Source: Oerskovia merdavium
GTDB taxonomy: Bacteria > Actinomycetota > Actinomycetes > Actinomycetales > Cellulomonadaceae
NCBI RefSeq assembly: GCF_014836755.1
Contig: NZ_JACSQF010000001.1
Span: 34,395 to 88,946 of the forward strand
Direction: 5' to 3'
Length of the DNA stretch: 54,552 nt
A program made the translations under genes and the position numbers. The number at the start of each line of letters is the position of its first letter. Position 1 is the stretch's first letter. Of the stretch, positions 11,228 through 20,916 are shown piece after piece. The notes under the pieces are model-generated. The model had not been told where the DNA came from, did no database searches, and saw nothing but the letters and a program-made list of their open reading frames with translations.

Positions 11228-13921
11228 TCATTCCGAGGTCTCGGCGGCCGCGGCGAGCGCGAGCGCCTCCTCGGTGGCCTTGCGCTCGGCGCGGACCTCT
11301 TCACGGCTCGTGCCGTAGTAGGCCGCGACCATGATGTCCTTCATGTCCTCGAGCATCGGCAGCCGCGGGTTGGCCGGGGCGCACTGGTCCTCGTAGGCCC
11401 GCATCGCCAGGGCGTCGAGGCCTCCGATGAACTCGCGCTCCGAGACACCCTGCTCCTTGAACGAGCGCTCGATCCCGACCTTGGCCCGCAGCTCCTCGAC
11501 GGCCCGGGCGTACGACTCGACGGCCTGCTCGGGCGTCGAGGCCGGCAGCCCCAGGTGCTTGGCGATCTGCTGGTAGCGCTCGTGCGCGATGTACTTCTCG
11601 GCCTTGGGCCAGCCCGTGACCTTGGTCGGGATCTGCCCGTTGTAGCGGATCGCGTGCGGCAGGAAGATCGCGTTGGTGCGACCGTGGACCAGCCCGAACG
11701 ACGAGCCGACCGTGTGGGCCATCGCGTGCACGATCCCGAGGAACGCGCTGCCGAACGCCATGCCGGCGATCGTGGCCGCGTTGTGCATCTTCTCGCGGGC
11801 CTCGGGGGCGTCGGCCCCCTGCGTGACCGAGGCCTCGATGTGCTCGAAGACCAGCTTGATCGCGTGCAGCGCCAGGCCGTCGGTGAAGTCGTTCGCGTAG
11901 ACCGACACGTAGGCCTCGGTCGCGTGCGTCAGGGCGTCGAAGCCCGAGTCGGCCGCGAGCTTGGCGGGCATCGTCGCGGTCAGGACCGGGTCGATGATCG
12001 CGACCGACGGGGTCAGCGCGTAGTCGGCCAGAGGGTACTTGTACCCGGTCGCGTGGTCCGTGATGACCGCGAACGGCGTGACCTCCGAGCCCGTGCCCGA
12101 CGAGGTCGGGATGCAGACCAGCTTGGCGAGGTCACCCAGGGTGGGGAACTTGAACGCGCGCTTGCGGACGTCGAAGAACTTCTCGCGCAGGTCCGAGAAC
12201 GCCATCTCCGGGTGCTCGTACTTGAGCCACATGACCTTGGCCGCGTCCATGGGCGACCCGCCGCCGATCGCGACGATCGTGTCGGGCTTGAAGTCGCGCA
12301 TCATCTCCGCGCCCTTCTCGACCGTCTCGACGCTCGGCTCGGGCTCGACCTGGTCCATGATCTGGATCGAGACCTTGTTGGGACGGCGGCCCAGGACGTC
12401 GAGGACCTTGTCGACGATCCCGATCTGGCTCATGACCTTGTCCGTGACGATGGTGACGCGCTCGACGTCGGGCATCTGGGCCAGGTACTGGATCGAGTTC
12501 GGCTCGAAGTACGTCTTCGGCGGGATCTTGAACCACTGCATGTTGTTGTTCCGGCGTCCGATCCGCTTGACGTTGATGAGGTTGACCGCCGACACGTTGT
12601 TCGACACCGAGTTGTGGCCGTACGAGCCGCACCCGAGGGTCAGCGACGGGATCAGCGCGTTGTAGATGTCGCCGATGCCGCCGAGCGCCGACGGCTGGTT
12701 CCACAGGATGCGCACGGCCTTGACGCGCTGGCCGAACTCCTCGGCGATGTCCTTGTCCTCGGTGTGGATCGCCCCCGAGTGGCCCAGGCCGTCGAACTCG
12801 ACCATCTGCTCGGCGAGCGAGATGCCGTGGTCGGTCGACTGGGCGCGCAGCACCGCGAGGACCGGGCTGAGCTTCTCGCGCGTCAGCGGCTCGGCGGGGC
12901 CGACCTCGGCGCACTCGGCCAGGATGATCGACGTGCCGTCCGGGACGGTGAAGCCCGCCTGCTCGGCGATCCACTGGGGGCTCTTGCCCACGATCGAGGC
13001 GTTGAGCTTGGCGCCCGCGCAGTTCGCGCCGCCGGCCTCGACGCCGAAGATGAACCGCTCGAGCTTGGCCTTCTCCTCGGGGCTCGCGGGGTAGGCGTGC
13101 ATGTGGGCGAACTCGGCCAGGGCCTCGTCGTAGATCTCGGTGTCGAGGATGACGGCCTGCTCCGAGGCGCACACCATGCCGTTGTCGAAGCCCTTGGACA
13201 GGACGACGTCGTTGACCGCGCGGCCGAGCTTGGCGGTCTTCTCGATGTAGGCCGGGACGTTGCCCGCGCCGACGCCGAGGGCCGGCTTGCCCGCCGAGTA
13301 GGCGGCGCGGACCATCGCGTTGCCGCCGGTGGCGAGGATGAGCGAGACGCCGTCGTGGTTCATGAGGGCCGAGGTGGCCTCGAGCGAGGGCTGCTCGACC
13401 CACTGGATGCAGTCCACGGGGGCACCCTCGGCGACCGCGGCGTCACGCACGATGCGGGCTGCGGCGACCGAGCACTGCTGGGCGCTGGGGTGGAAGGCGA
13501 AGATGATGGGGTTGCGCGTCTTGAGCGCGATGAGCGCCTTGAAGATCGCGGTCGAGGTCGGGTTGGTCACCGGGGTGATGCCTGCGACCACGCCGACCGG
13601 CTCGGCGATCTCGACGATGCCCGTGAGCTCGTCACGGCCGATCACGCCGACCGTCTTGAGGTTGGCCATCGAGTTCGGCACGTGCTCGCACGCGAAGATG
13701 TTCTTGGTGGCCTTGTCCTCGAAGACTCCGCGCCCGGTCTCGGAGACCGCGAGCTGCGCGAGGCGACCGTGCTCGTGGAGGGCCGCGACCGACGCCTTCT
13801 TCACGATGCGGTCGATGTCCTCCTGGGTGAAGGCGTCGTACTGCTTGAGCGCCTTGAGACCGCGGTCGACGAGCGCGTCGATCTCGGTGACTCCTACGGG
13901 GGCCTTGCTCGTGCTGCTCAC
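11228..13921 (-). CDS. adhE: Bifunctional acetaldehyde-CoA/alcohol dehydrogenase AdhE
   Basis: This 897-residue two-domain enzyme reduces acetyl-CoA to acetaldehyde and then ethanol, using two NADH. The N-terminal aldehyde dehydrogenase domain (about 1-440) carries the nucleophile Cys near residue 251 in GFDNGMVCASEQ. The C-terminal iron alcohol dehydrogenase domain (about 450-870) has GGGSPMDAAK, SSGTGSEVTPFAVI and the iron-binding His region FGLVHGRTNAIFLPHA. Such proteins assemble into spirosomes. The GTG at 13921 follows a strong GGAGGAG site. A perfect Rex-type operator lies 54 bases upstream, indicating redox control by the NADH/NAD ratio. It points to fermentative capacity. Its position between ligA and the Rv3015c-like gene looks like an insertion into conserved backbone. 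Confidence 0.97.
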   Translation of the reverse strand: MSSTSKAPVGVTEIDALVDRGLKALKQYDAFTQEDIDRIVKKASVAALHEHGRLAQLAVSETGRGVFEDKATKNIFACEHVPNSMANLKTVGVIGRDELTGIVEIAEPVGVVAGITPVTNPTSTAIFKALIALKTRNPIIFAFHPSAQQCSVAAARIVRDAAVAEGAPVDCIQWVEQPSLEATSALMNHDGVSLILATGGNAMVRAAYSAGKPALGVGAGNVPAYIEKTAKLGRAVNDVVLSKGFDNGMVCASEQAVILDTEIYDEALAEFAHMHAYPASPEEKAKLERFIFGVEAGGANCAGAKLNASIVGKSPQWIAEQAGFTVPDGTSIILAECAEVGPAEPLTREKLSPVLAVLRAQSTDHGISLAEQMVEFDGLGHSGAIHTEDKDIAEEFGQRVKAVRILWNQPSALGGIGDIYNALIPSLTLGCGSYGHNSVSNNVSAVNLINVKRIGRRNNNMQWFKIPPKTYFEPNSIQYLAQMPDVERVTIVTDKVMSQIGIVDKVLDVLGRRPNKVSIQIMDQVEPEPSVETVEKGAEMMRDFKPDTIVAIGGGSPMDAAKVMWLKYEHPEMAFSDLREKFFDVRKRAFKFPTLGDLAKLVCIPTSSGTGSEVTPFAVITDHATGYKYPLADYALTPSVAIIDPVLTATMPAKLAADSGFDALTHATEAYVSVYANDFTDGLALHAIKLVFEHIEASVTQGADAPEAREKMHNAATIAGMAFGSAFLGIVHAMAHTVGSSFGLVHGRTNAIFLPHAIRYNGQIPTKVTGWPKAEKYIAHERYQQIAKHLGLPASTPEQAVESYARAVEELRAKVGIERSFKEQGVSEREFIGGLDALAMRAYEDQCAPANPRLPMLEDMKDIMVAAYYGTSREEVRAERKATEEALALAAAAETSE

Positions 13922-13974
13922 GTTGCTCCTCCAGTGACCCGAGCGGCCGGGTCTGCGTGGTGTCTTTCCCTTGC

Positions 13975-13992
13975 TTGTGAATACTTTCACAA
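13975..13992. promoter_or_regulatory. Rex operator upstream of adhE
   Basis: TTGTGAATACTTTCACAA is a perfect 7-4-7 palindrome that matches the actinobacterial Rex consensus TTGTGAANNNNTTCACAA exactly. On the adhE strand it overlaps the region of a possible promoter (TTGCAT, 17 bases, AAGTAT), so Rex binding would block transcription when NADH is low. Confidence 0.85.
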
Positions 13993-14095
13993 GGTACGGA
14001 TAGATGCAAGAGCCGCTCCAGGATGTGGCACGGGCCACAGGGGGTCGCCCTCTTCCGGGGCGGCCAGGCCGAGACTCCCCGTCCGCCAGGTCGCC

Positions 14096-14101
14096 TAGGG
14101 T
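14096..14101 (+). promoter_or_regulatory. Leaderless -10 of S9 peptidase
   Basis: TAGGGT lies exactly 6 bases before the ATG at 14108, with no ribosome site between, so transcription should begin at the start codon. Confidence 0.55.
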
Positions 14102-14107
14102 GTTTGC

Positions 14108-16303
14108 ATGAGTGCTGAGAACGCCGTGACCGACACGCCCACCGCACAGCCGACCACGCCGCACGACCCGTACCTGTGGCTCGAGGAGGTCGACGGTCGT
14201 GAGGCCATGACCTGGGTCCAGGGCCGCAACGCGGAGACCGCGGCGACCATCGAGGCCACCCCTGAGTTCACCGCGACCGAGCAGGCGATCCGCGAGGTCC
14301 TCGACTCCGACGACAAGATCCCCGACGTCTCCCGGATCGGCGAGCACTACTACAACTTCTGGCGCGACGCGCAGCACGAGCGCGGCATCTGGCGCCGCAC
14401 GACGCTCGACTCCTACCGCACCGACCACCCCGCGTGGGAGCTCGTGCTCGACCTCGACGCGCTGGGCGAGGCCGAGGACCAGAGCTGGGTCTGGCACGGC
14501 GCGAGCGTGCTGCGCCCCGCGCCCGGCGAGGAGTGGCGCCACGCCCTGATCGACCTGTCCCCCGGCGGCTCCGACGCCGACGTCACGCGTGAGTTCGACC
14601 TCGTGACCAAGTCGTTCGTCGCGCCCGAGGACGGCGGGTTCCTGCGCGAGGAGTCCAAGGGAGGGCTCGGCTGGATCGACGCGGACACGGTCTACGTCTA
14701 CACCGACTTCGGCCCGGGCTCCATGACGCCGTCGGGGTACCCGCGGATCGTCAAGCGGTGGCGCCGCGGCACCCCCGTGACCGAGGCCACCGTCGTGTAC
14801 GAGGGCGAGCCCGAGGACATGTACATCATGGGCTGGCGCACGCACTCCCCCGGGTTCGAGCGCGACTTCGTGGGTCGTTCGATCGCGTTCTACGACAGCG
14901 AGACCTACCTGGTCCAGGATGCCGGCACCCCCGACGAGAAGCTCGTCAAGATCGACGTCCCGCGCTCGGCGGAGGTCGGCGTCAAGCGCGAGTGGATGCT
15001 CGTCGAGCTGCGCGACGACTGGACGGTCGGCGGCGCCACGTACGTGGCGGGCTCGCTGCTCGCGACCCGCTTCGAGGACTTCCTCGCGGGGGCCCGCGGC
15101 TTCACGGTCCTGTTCGAGCCCACGCCCTCGACCTCGCTCGCCGGGGCCACCTGGACGGCGCACCACCTCGTCGTCAACGTCCTCGAGGACGTCAAGAACC
15201 GCCTGCACGTGCTGACCCCGCCGCCTCTCGCCGAGGGCCCGGACGTCCCCTGGACCCGCAGCGAGCTGCCGGGCCTGCCCACGATCGGCACGGTCGTCGT
15301 GGGCGCGGTCGACTCCGAGGAGAGCGACGACGTCTGGCTCGTCACGACCGACTACCTCACGCCCTCGACGCTCTCGCTCCTGACCGTGGGTGCGGGCACC
15401 GCCCCCGAGGCCCTCAAGTCGAGCCCTGCGTTCTTCGACGCTCAGGGGCTGGTCATCGACCAGCACTTCGCGGTGTCCGACGACGGCACGCGCGTCCCGT
15501 ACTTCGTCGTCGGGCGCGAGGACCTCGTCCGGCCCGCAGCCGGTGCGGACCCGACCAGCGCCGCCGAGCCCGCCGACGGCGCCCCCGCTCCGGCCGGCTC
15601 CAGCCCGGGCGCCGCACCCACGCTGCTCTACGGGTACGGCGGCTTCGAGGTCTCCCTGACCCCGGGCTACTCCGGCACGCTGGGCCGCGCCTGGCTCGTG
15701 GACGGCGGCGTCTACGTCGTCGCGAACATCCGCGGCGGCGGCGAGTACGGACCGGCCTGGCACCAGGCGGCCCTCAAGTCCAAGCGCCACAAGGCGTACG
15801 AGGACTTCGCGGCCGTCGCGCGCGACCTCGTCGCCCGCGGGATCACCACGCCCGAGCACCTGGGCATGGAGGGGCGCAGCAACGGCGGGCTCCTGGCGGG
15901 CAACATGCTCACCCAGTACCCCGAGCTCTTCGGCGCCGTGATCGTGGGTGTCCCGCTGCTCGACATGCTCCGCTACACGCACCTGCTCGCGGGAGCGTCT
16001 TGGGCTGCCGAGTACGGCGACCCCGACGACCCCGCGCAGTGGGAGTTCATCAGGACGTTCTCGCCGTACCACCTGTTCGACGCCGAGCGCGAGTACCCGC
16101 CCGTGCTCTTCACGACGTCGACCAAGGACGACCGCGTGCACCCCGGGCACGCCCGCAAGCTCGCCGCGAAGATGCTCGCGGCCGGCAAGGACGTGACGTA
16201 CTACGAGAACGTCGAGGGCGGGCACGGCGGCGCGGCGAACAACGCGCAGGCCGCGCACATGGCCGCGATCCACTACCGCTTCCTGCGGGAGCAGCTCGGC
16301 TGA
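14108..16303 (+). CDS. S9 family prolyl oligopeptidase
   Basis: This 731-residue cytoplasmic serine peptidase has a seven-bladed propeller (about 60-440) and a C-terminal alpha/beta hydrolase domain. The catalytic triad is visible: Ser591 in EGRSNGG, Asp674 in TKDDRVHPGHA and His706 in EGGHGG. The oxyanion/structural motifs YGYGGFEVS and ANIRGGGEYG are present. It opens with DPYLWLEEVDG, the standard family start. It probably degrades short peptides. An Ala/Pro/Gly-rich insert near residues 478-500 lies just before the catalytic domain. No signal peptide is seen. It is divergent from adhE, with a leaderless-type start. Confidence 0.94.
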   Translation: MSAENAVTDTPTAQPTTPHDPYLWLEEVDGREAMTWVQGRNAETAATIEATPEFTATEQAIREVLDSDDKIPDVSRIGEHYYNFWRDAQHERGIWRRTTLDSYRTDHPAWELVLDLDALGEAEDQSWVWHGASVLRPAPGEEWRHALIDLSPGGSDADVTREFDLVTKSFVAPEDGGFLREESKGGLGWIDADTVYVYTDFGPGSMTPSGYPRIVKRWRRGTPVTEATVVYEGEPEDMYIMGWRTHSPGFERDFVGRSIAFYDSETYLVQDAGTPDEKLVKIDVPRSAEVGVKREWMLVELRDDWTVGGATYVAGSLLATRFEDFLAGARGFTVLFEPTPSTSLAGATWTAHHLVVNVLEDVKNRLHVLTPPPLAEGPDVPWTRSELPGLPTIGTVVVGAVDSEESDDVWLVTTDYLTPSTLSLLTVGAGTAPEALKSSPAFFDAQGLVIDQHFAVSDDGTRVPYFVVGREDLVRPAAGADPTSAAEPADGAPAPAGSSPGAAPTLLYGYGGFEVSLTPGYSGTLGRAWLVDGGVYVVANIRGGGEYGPAWHQAALKSKRHKAYEDFAAVARDLVARGITTPEHLGMEGRSNGGLLAGNMLTQYPELFGAVIVGVPLLDMLRYTHLLAGASWAAEYGDPDDPAQWEFIRTFSPYHLFDAEREYPPVLFTTSTKDDRVHPGHARKLAAKMLAAGKDVTYYENVEGGHGGAANNAQAAHMAAIHYRFLREQLG

Positions 16304-16317
16304 GACTCACCAGGACG

Positions 16318-16355
16318 ACGTGCGGGCGGGCTCCCCGGGGAGCCCGCCCTCACGT
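16318..16355. terminator. Bidirectional terminator
   Basis: A perfect 26-base GC palindrome at 16324-16349 is extended by ACGTG/CACGT wings to 16318-16355. It sits between the convergent S9 peptidase and GH65 genes. Confidence 0.8.
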
Positions 16356-16413
16356 GTGTCGACCTGGCCGGTGACCCGACGCCTCGCTGGATGCCGGGCG
16401 TGGCCGTCGAGCG

Positions 16414-18891
16414 CTAGGAGTGCGGCACCTGGGCCGTGATGAGCGTCCCGTCCTCGCGGCGGTTGCCCGTCAGGTCGCGCAGGCTCGGCGTGCCATGGAG
16501 CACGGGCCCCTGGCCGTCGAGCGCGACCGTGACGGTCTCGCCCGCGCCGACGTGCACGGCCTCGCCCCGCACGAGCACGTCCGCACTGTCGCCCGTCTCG
16601 CACACGAGCTCGATCGCGTCGACCGTGACCGTGACCTTGAGCCGGGAGTCGCGCAGCGTCACGCGGAACGTCAGGGACTCCCACTCCTGGGGCAGGCGCG
16701 GGTCGAAGCTGATGCGCCCGCAGTCGTCCCGCATGCCGCCGAACCCGAACGCGAGCGCCGACCAGGTGCCGCCCGCCGAGGCGACGTGCACGCCGTCGGC
16801 CGCGTTGGCGTGCCGGTTCTCGAGGTCGACGAGCAGCGACGACGTGAAGTACTCGAGCGCGAGCTCGTGGTAGCCGACCTCGGCCGCGATGATCGACTGG
16901 ACGACGCCCGACAGGGTCGAGTCGCCCGTGGTCAACGGGTCGTAGTACTCGAAGTCGGCGAGCTTCTCCTCGGGCGTGAACTCGGCGCCCTGGAGGAACA
17001 GCGCGAGCACCACGTCGGCCTGCTTGAGGACCTGGTACCGGTAGATCACGAGCGGGTGGTAGTGCAGCAGCAGCGGTCGCTTGTCTGCCGGGGTGCCCGA
17101 GAGGTCCCAGATCTCCCGCTCGAGGAAGTGCGAGTCCTGCGGGTGGATGCCCAGGTGCTCGGCGAACGGGATCGACATGTGCTTGGCGGCCCGCTCCCAC
17201 TCGGCGGTCTCCTCCTCGCTCACCCCGAGCCGGATCGCCAGCGCCTGGTACTCGTGCGGCGCGTCGCGCCGCATGGTCTCGAGCGTCTCCGCGGCGACCC
17301 GCAGGTTGAAGCGGGCCATGACGTTGGTGAAGAGGTTGTCGTTGACGACCGTCGTGTACTCGTCGGGACCCGTGACCCCGTGGATGTGGAAGTAGTCGTC
17401 CCCGTTGACGCGCCAGAACCCCAGGTCGGCCCACATGCGCGCGGTCTCGACGAGGATGTCGACGCCCTCGCGCTCGAGGAAGTCGACGTCGCCCGAGGCC
17501 CGCACGTACTGCATGAGGGCATAGGTCACGTCGGCGTCGATGTGGTACTGCGCGGTGCCCGCGGCGTAGTAGGCCGAGGCCTCCTCGCCGTTGATCGTGC
17601 GCCACGGGAAGAGTGCGCCCTGCTGCGAGAGCTGCCCCGCCCGGCGCCGGGCGGCGTCGAGCATCTGGTAGCGGAAGCGCAGCGCGTTGCGCGCGTACCG
17701 CGGGCTCGTGTACGTCAGGAACGGGAGCACGTAGATCTCGGTGTCCCAGAAGTAGTGCCCGCCGTACCCCGTGCCCGTGAGCCCCTTGGCCGGCACCCCG
17801 TTGCCCTCGGCGCGGGCCGTGGCCTGCGCGAGCTGGTAGATGTTCCAGCGCACGGCCTGCTGAACCTCGGGCTGACCGGGGATCTCGACGTCCGAGCGCG
17901 CCCAGAACTCGTCGAGCCACTCACGCTGCTCGGCGTGCTGGAACGCGATGCCCTCGTCGCGCACGCGGTCGAGCGTGCGACGGCACCGGTCGATGAGCTC
18001 GATCGCGGGCACGCCACGCGACGTGTGGTAGGCCACGGTCTTGGTCAGACGCACGGTCTTGCCCGGCTCGGCCTGGATCCGGTAGACGTGCTTGGCCAGG
18101 TCCTCGTCCACCTGGGTGCGCACGTCGTAGGTGTTCTCGGTGACCAGGTCGTCGTCCGCCGCGACCGCGAGCGTCATGCCCGAGTTGGTGCAGCGGTAGG
18201 AGAGCACGAGCCGCTGGTCGTCGCCCCACTGCGCCTGCGGCTGGAGCACGCGCTCGGTGAACTGGTTGGCCTTGCGCGGGTCGAAGCCCTGCCCCATCGC
18301 GGCCGAGGGGACGTGGTACTCGTCCTGCCCGTCCTGACGGTTGAGGATCTGCGACGAGATCGCGATGGGCGCCGGGTCGTCGAGCATGGTGACCTCGAAC
18401 GTGAGCACGGCCAGGTGCCGCTCGACGAACGAGACCATGCGCTCGGACTTCACGAGCACGCGCTTGCCCGACGGCGTGCGCCACAGGAGCTCGCGGCGCA
18501 GCACGCCGTCGGCCATGTCGAGCGAACGGTCGTAGGTGATCAGGTCCGCGACGGGAAGCAGGAGCGGCTCGTCGTCGACGTAGAGGCGGATGATCTTGAC
18601 GTCGGGGACGTTGACGATCGTCTGCCCGACCTCGGCGAAGCCGTAGGCCTCCTCGGCGTGATGGATGCGCCAGGTCTCGTGGAAGCCGTTGATGAAGGTC
18701 CCCTGCGTGTGGGACTCGCGGCCCTCCTCGACGTTCCCGCGCATGCCCAGGTACCCGTTGGCGACCGAGAAGAGCGTCTCGGTGACCCCGAGGTCGTGCG
18801 ACGCGTACCGGCTCTCGGTGAGCTTCCACGGGTCCGCCGGGAAGCGGCTGCGGTCGATCGTCCCGTCGAACCCGTGCTCGAACCCGCCCAT
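16414..18891 (-). CDS. Glycoside hydrolase family 65 disaccharide phosphorylase
   Basis: This 825-residue enzyme of the maltose/trehalose/kojibiose/nigerose phosphorylase family cleaves an alpha-glucoside with phosphate to give beta-glucose-1-phosphate. An N-terminal beta-sandwich (from WKLTESRY; SVANGYLGMRGN) precedes the (alpha/alpha)6 barrel. The catalytic acid Glu is near residue 509 in VTGPDEYTT. The phosphate-binding region is in the HYHPLVIYRYQVLKQADV and SALAFGFGGM segments. The ATG at 18891 shares one base with the pgmB stop (TGATG) and has GGGGG upstream. The coupled beta-phosphoglucomutase gene supports phosphorylase rather than hydrolase activity. Substrate specificity cannot be decided here. 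Confidence 0.93.
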   Translation of the reverse strand: MGGFEHGFDGTIDRSRFPADPWKLTESRYASHDLGVTETLFSVANGYLGMRGNVEEGRESHTQGTFINGFHETWRIHHAEEAYGFAEVGQTIVNVPDVKIIRLYVDDEPLLLPVADLITYDRSLDMADGVLRRELLWRTPSGKRVLVKSERMVSFVERHLAVLTFEVTMLDDPAPIAISSQILNRQDGQDEYHVPSAAMGQGFDPRKANQFTERVLQPQAQWGDDQRLVLSYRCTNSGMTLAVAADDDLVTENTYDVRTQVDEDLAKHVYRIQAEPGKTVRLTKTVAYHTSRGVPAIELIDRCRRTLDRVRDEGIAFQHAEQREWLDEFWARSDVEIPGQPEVQQAVRWNIYQLAQATARAEGNGVPAKGLTGTGYGGHYFWDTEIYVLPFLTYTSPRYARNALRFRYQMLDAARRRAGQLSQQGALFPWRTINGEEASAYYAAGTAQYHIDADVTYALMQYVRASGDVDFLEREGVDILVETARMWADLGFWRVNGDDYFHIHGVTGPDEYTTVVNDNLFTNVMARFNLRVAAETLETMRRDAPHEYQALAIRLGVSEEETAEWERAAKHMSIPFAEHLGIHPQDSHFLEREIWDLSGTPADKRPLLLHYHPLVIYRYQVLKQADVVLALFLQGAEFTPEEKLADFEYYDPLTTGDSTLSGVVQSIIAAEVGYHELALEYFTSSLLVDLENRHANAADGVHVASAGGTWSALAFGFGGMRDDCGRISFDPRLPQEWESLTFRVTLRDSRLKVTVTVDAIELVCETGDSADVLVRGEAVHVGAGETVTVALDGQGPVLHGTPSLRDLTGNRREDGTLITAQVPHS

Positions 18892-19631
18892 CAGCGGACC
18901 CCCTCGTGTGCCGGACGGTCGAGGACCGTCGCGTCGAGCTCGCCCAGGTCGCTCACGACCAGGTCCGCGCCGTGCTCGGCCAGGGCCTCGGCACCGACCC
19001 CGCGGTCGACGCCGACGACGAGGCCGAAGTCGCCCGCCGCCCCGGCCTGGACGCCCGAGATCGCGTCCTCGACCACGATCGCCGCGGTCGTGGGCACGCC
19101 CAACAGCTCGGCCGCGTACTCGTAGGTCGCGGGCGACGGCTTGCCGTCGAGGCCGTGCGCGGCCGCGACCGTGCCGTCGACGACGACCTCGAAACGGTCC
19201 GCGATACCGGCCGCGGCCAGGACCGACGGCGCGTTGCGCGAGGACGAGACCACGGCGACCTGCGCCCCGGCCGCCGTCACGGCGTCGAGGAAGGCGATCG
19301 AGCCGGGGTACGGGGAGATGCCCTCCTCGACGAACATGCGGTTCACGATCTCGTTCTTCTTGTTGCCCAGCGCGCACACCGTGCCCTCGCCGGGGGCGTC
19401 GTCGATCGTGCCCCGCGGCAGCTCGATCCCGCGCGAGGCGAGGAACGTCGCGACCCCGTCGAAGCGCGGCTTGCCGTCGATGTGCGCGAAGTAGTCGGCC
19501 GAGGTGTACGGCTCGACACCACGCTCGACGCACAAGGGGGCGAACAGACGCTCCCAGGCACGCATGTGCACCTCGGCAGTCGGTGTCAGGACCCCGTCGA
19601 GGTCGAAGAGGACGGCGTGCAGAGCGGGCAT
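18891..19631 (-). CDS. pgmB: Beta-phosphoglucomutase (HAD family)
   Basis: This 246-residue HAD-superfamily mutase interconverts beta-glucose-1-phosphate and glucose-6-phosphate. The nucleophile motif FDLDGVLT starts at residue 9; VVSSSRNA, GLDGKPSP and VVEDAISGVQAG complete the HAD motifs. The cap region contains ADYFAHIDGKPR. The ATG at 19631 has AAGGAG upstream. It is translationally coupled to the GH65 phosphorylase gene, whose product it would channel into glycolysis. The two form an operon of their own. Confidence 0.93.
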   Translation of the reverse strand: MPALHAVLFDLDGVLTPTAEVHMRAWERLFAPLCVERGVEPYTSADYFAHIDGKPRFDGVATFLASRGIELPRGTIDDAPGEGTVCALGNKKNEIVNRMFVEEGISPYPGSIAFLDAVTAAGAQVAVVSSSRNAPSVLAAAGIADRFEVVVDGTVAAAHGLDGKPSPATYEYAAELLGVPTTAAIVVEDAISGVQAGAAGDFGLVVGVDRGVGAEALAEHGADLVVSDLGELDATVLDRPAHEGVR

Positions 19632-19743
19632 CGCGCTCCTTCGGGAGAGTGGACGGACGTGGGCACCGCAGATCGCGAGCGCGTGCTTCGAGCGTACGCA
19701 CCGGGGGCCGTCCCGGCGAAAACGAGCGGGCACCGCGGACGTA

Positions 19744-19760
19744 CGGCAGCCCGGCTGCCG
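19744..19760 (-). terminator. Small hairpin after MetE-like gene
   Basis: CGGCAG and CTGCCG form a 6-bp stem with a 5-base loop in the 220-base gap between the MetE-like gene at 19852 and pgmB. It is a weak terminator candidate; nothing else is evident in the gap. Confidence 0.3.
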
Positions 19761-19851
19761 AACCTCGTCACCGGGGGGGCCACGAGGTGCCCGCGCCCCC
19801 AGCCCGTTCCCCCGCGGGGCACGGCCCGCAGGCCCGTGCCCTCACGAGCCC

Positions 19852-20916
19852 TCAGTCCTGGGCCCGCTCCGCGAGCATCTCCGCGACCCGCCCCAGGTTC
19901 CCGAGCATCGCCCGGTTCTCGTCGGTGCTCCCGAGCCGGCTCCCCGAACCCAGGCCCACTCCTCCTGCGCGAGGTGCCGCCAGGAGCGTCACGTCGTCGA
20001 GCCCCGAGGCCGGGAGCCCGATGCGGCGCCACGGGACGGTCACGAGCGACGCGAGCTCGCCGAGGTGGGGGCCCGAGCACTGCGAGACCTTCGCGGGCGG
20101 CAGACCCGCCCAGACCCCGGTGCCGCGCTCGACCGCGCGAGCGACCAGCTCCCAGCCCTTCTCGTCCCAGCCCGTGCCGCGCGCGGCGAGGTCGAGACCC
20201 ACGGCGTCGGCGCCCGCGAGCACCACGGGTGCGATCCCCACCCAGGCCGGCCCCACGTGCACGACGCTGCGCGCACCCCACCCGCGCACGGCGTCCAGGA
20301 CCCCGGTGAGGCCCTCGACGATGTCGGGCCCCTCGACCGCGCGCAAGCGCGAGTACCCGGAGAACGTGGGCAGCACGCCCGCGTTGATCTGCCCCAGGAG
20401 CGGTTCGGAGACCTGCACCACGAGGTCGGCACCGGGCACCTGTCGCCGGACCTCGTCGAGGTGCGCACGCAGCCCGACGGCGAGCGAGCCCGCCAGGTCG
20501 GCCGCCGCACCACGGTCGGAGAGCACGCGGTCGCCCCGCGCGAGGTAGAGCTCGGCCGCGAGCGTCCACGGCCCGACGACCGACACGGCGAGCGGCCCCG
20601 TGTACCCGTGGCCCGCGATCGCGAGCGCACCGAGGTCCTCGCGCAGGAACGCCTGCGCGCGACGCTCGTCCATGCCGGGTCGGTCGGCGAGCTTCCAGCC
20701 GTGCGGGCCGATCTCGACGGGCAGGTCCGCGAGCAGGGTCGCCGTGCGTCCCACGCCGTCGGCCCCTGGTCCCCGCTGGGGCAGGCGCGCGAGGAACGGG
20801 ACCGGCGTGACCCCTGTGGGCACCTCGGCGAGGTCCCCGAAGATCATCTGCTGCGCCTCGAGCACGTCGGTGCCCTCACCGCCCGGCCACGGTCCGTGCC
20901 CGCTGACTGACGTCAT
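19852..20916 (-). CDS. MetE/UROD-superfamily protein, Rv3015c-like
   Basis: This 354-residue protein resembles the C-terminal barrel of cobalamin-independent methionine synthase but has no N-terminal MetE domain. It starts TSVSGHGPWPGGEGTDV, contains the GYTGPLAVSVVGPWTLAAELYL segment and ends with GVGLGSGSRLGS. The position matches the conserved actinobacterial gene between ligA and mnmA (Rv3015c in M. tuberculosis, recalled rather than searched). The function is unproven. The ATG at 20916 has AAGGAG upstream. Here adhE, the S9 peptidase and the GH65/pgmB operon separate it from ligA. Confidence 0.8.
   Translation of the reverse strand: MTSVSGHGPWPGGEGTDVLEAQQMIFGDLAEVPTGVTPVPFLARLPQRGPGADGVGRTATLLADLPVEIGPHGWKLADRPGMDERRAQAFLREDLGALAIAGHGYTGPLAVSVVGPWTLAAELYLARGDRVLSDRGAAADLAGSLAVGLRAHLDEVRRQVPGADLVVQVSEPLLGQINAGVLPTFSGYSRLRAVEGPDIVEGLTGVLDAVRGWGARSVVHVGPAWVGIAPVVLAGADAVGLDLAARGTGWDEKGWELVARAVERGTGVWAGLPPAKVSQCSGPHLGELASLVTVPWRRIGLPASGLDDVTLLAAPRAGGVGLGSGSRLGSTDENRAMLGNLGRVAEMLAERAQD

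Noticed and set aside
11228-16273. 1681-codon open frame on the minus strand covering adhE and the complement of the S9 peptidase gene
   Set aside because: Only 11228-13921 (AdhE) is coding. The rest is an Arg/Val/Gly-rich antisense reading produced by high GC; the plus strand there encodes a peptidase with an intact triad.
19769-19776. Poly-G tract as phase-variable site
   Set aside because: It is short, intergenic and not placed within a promoter spacer or coding region.
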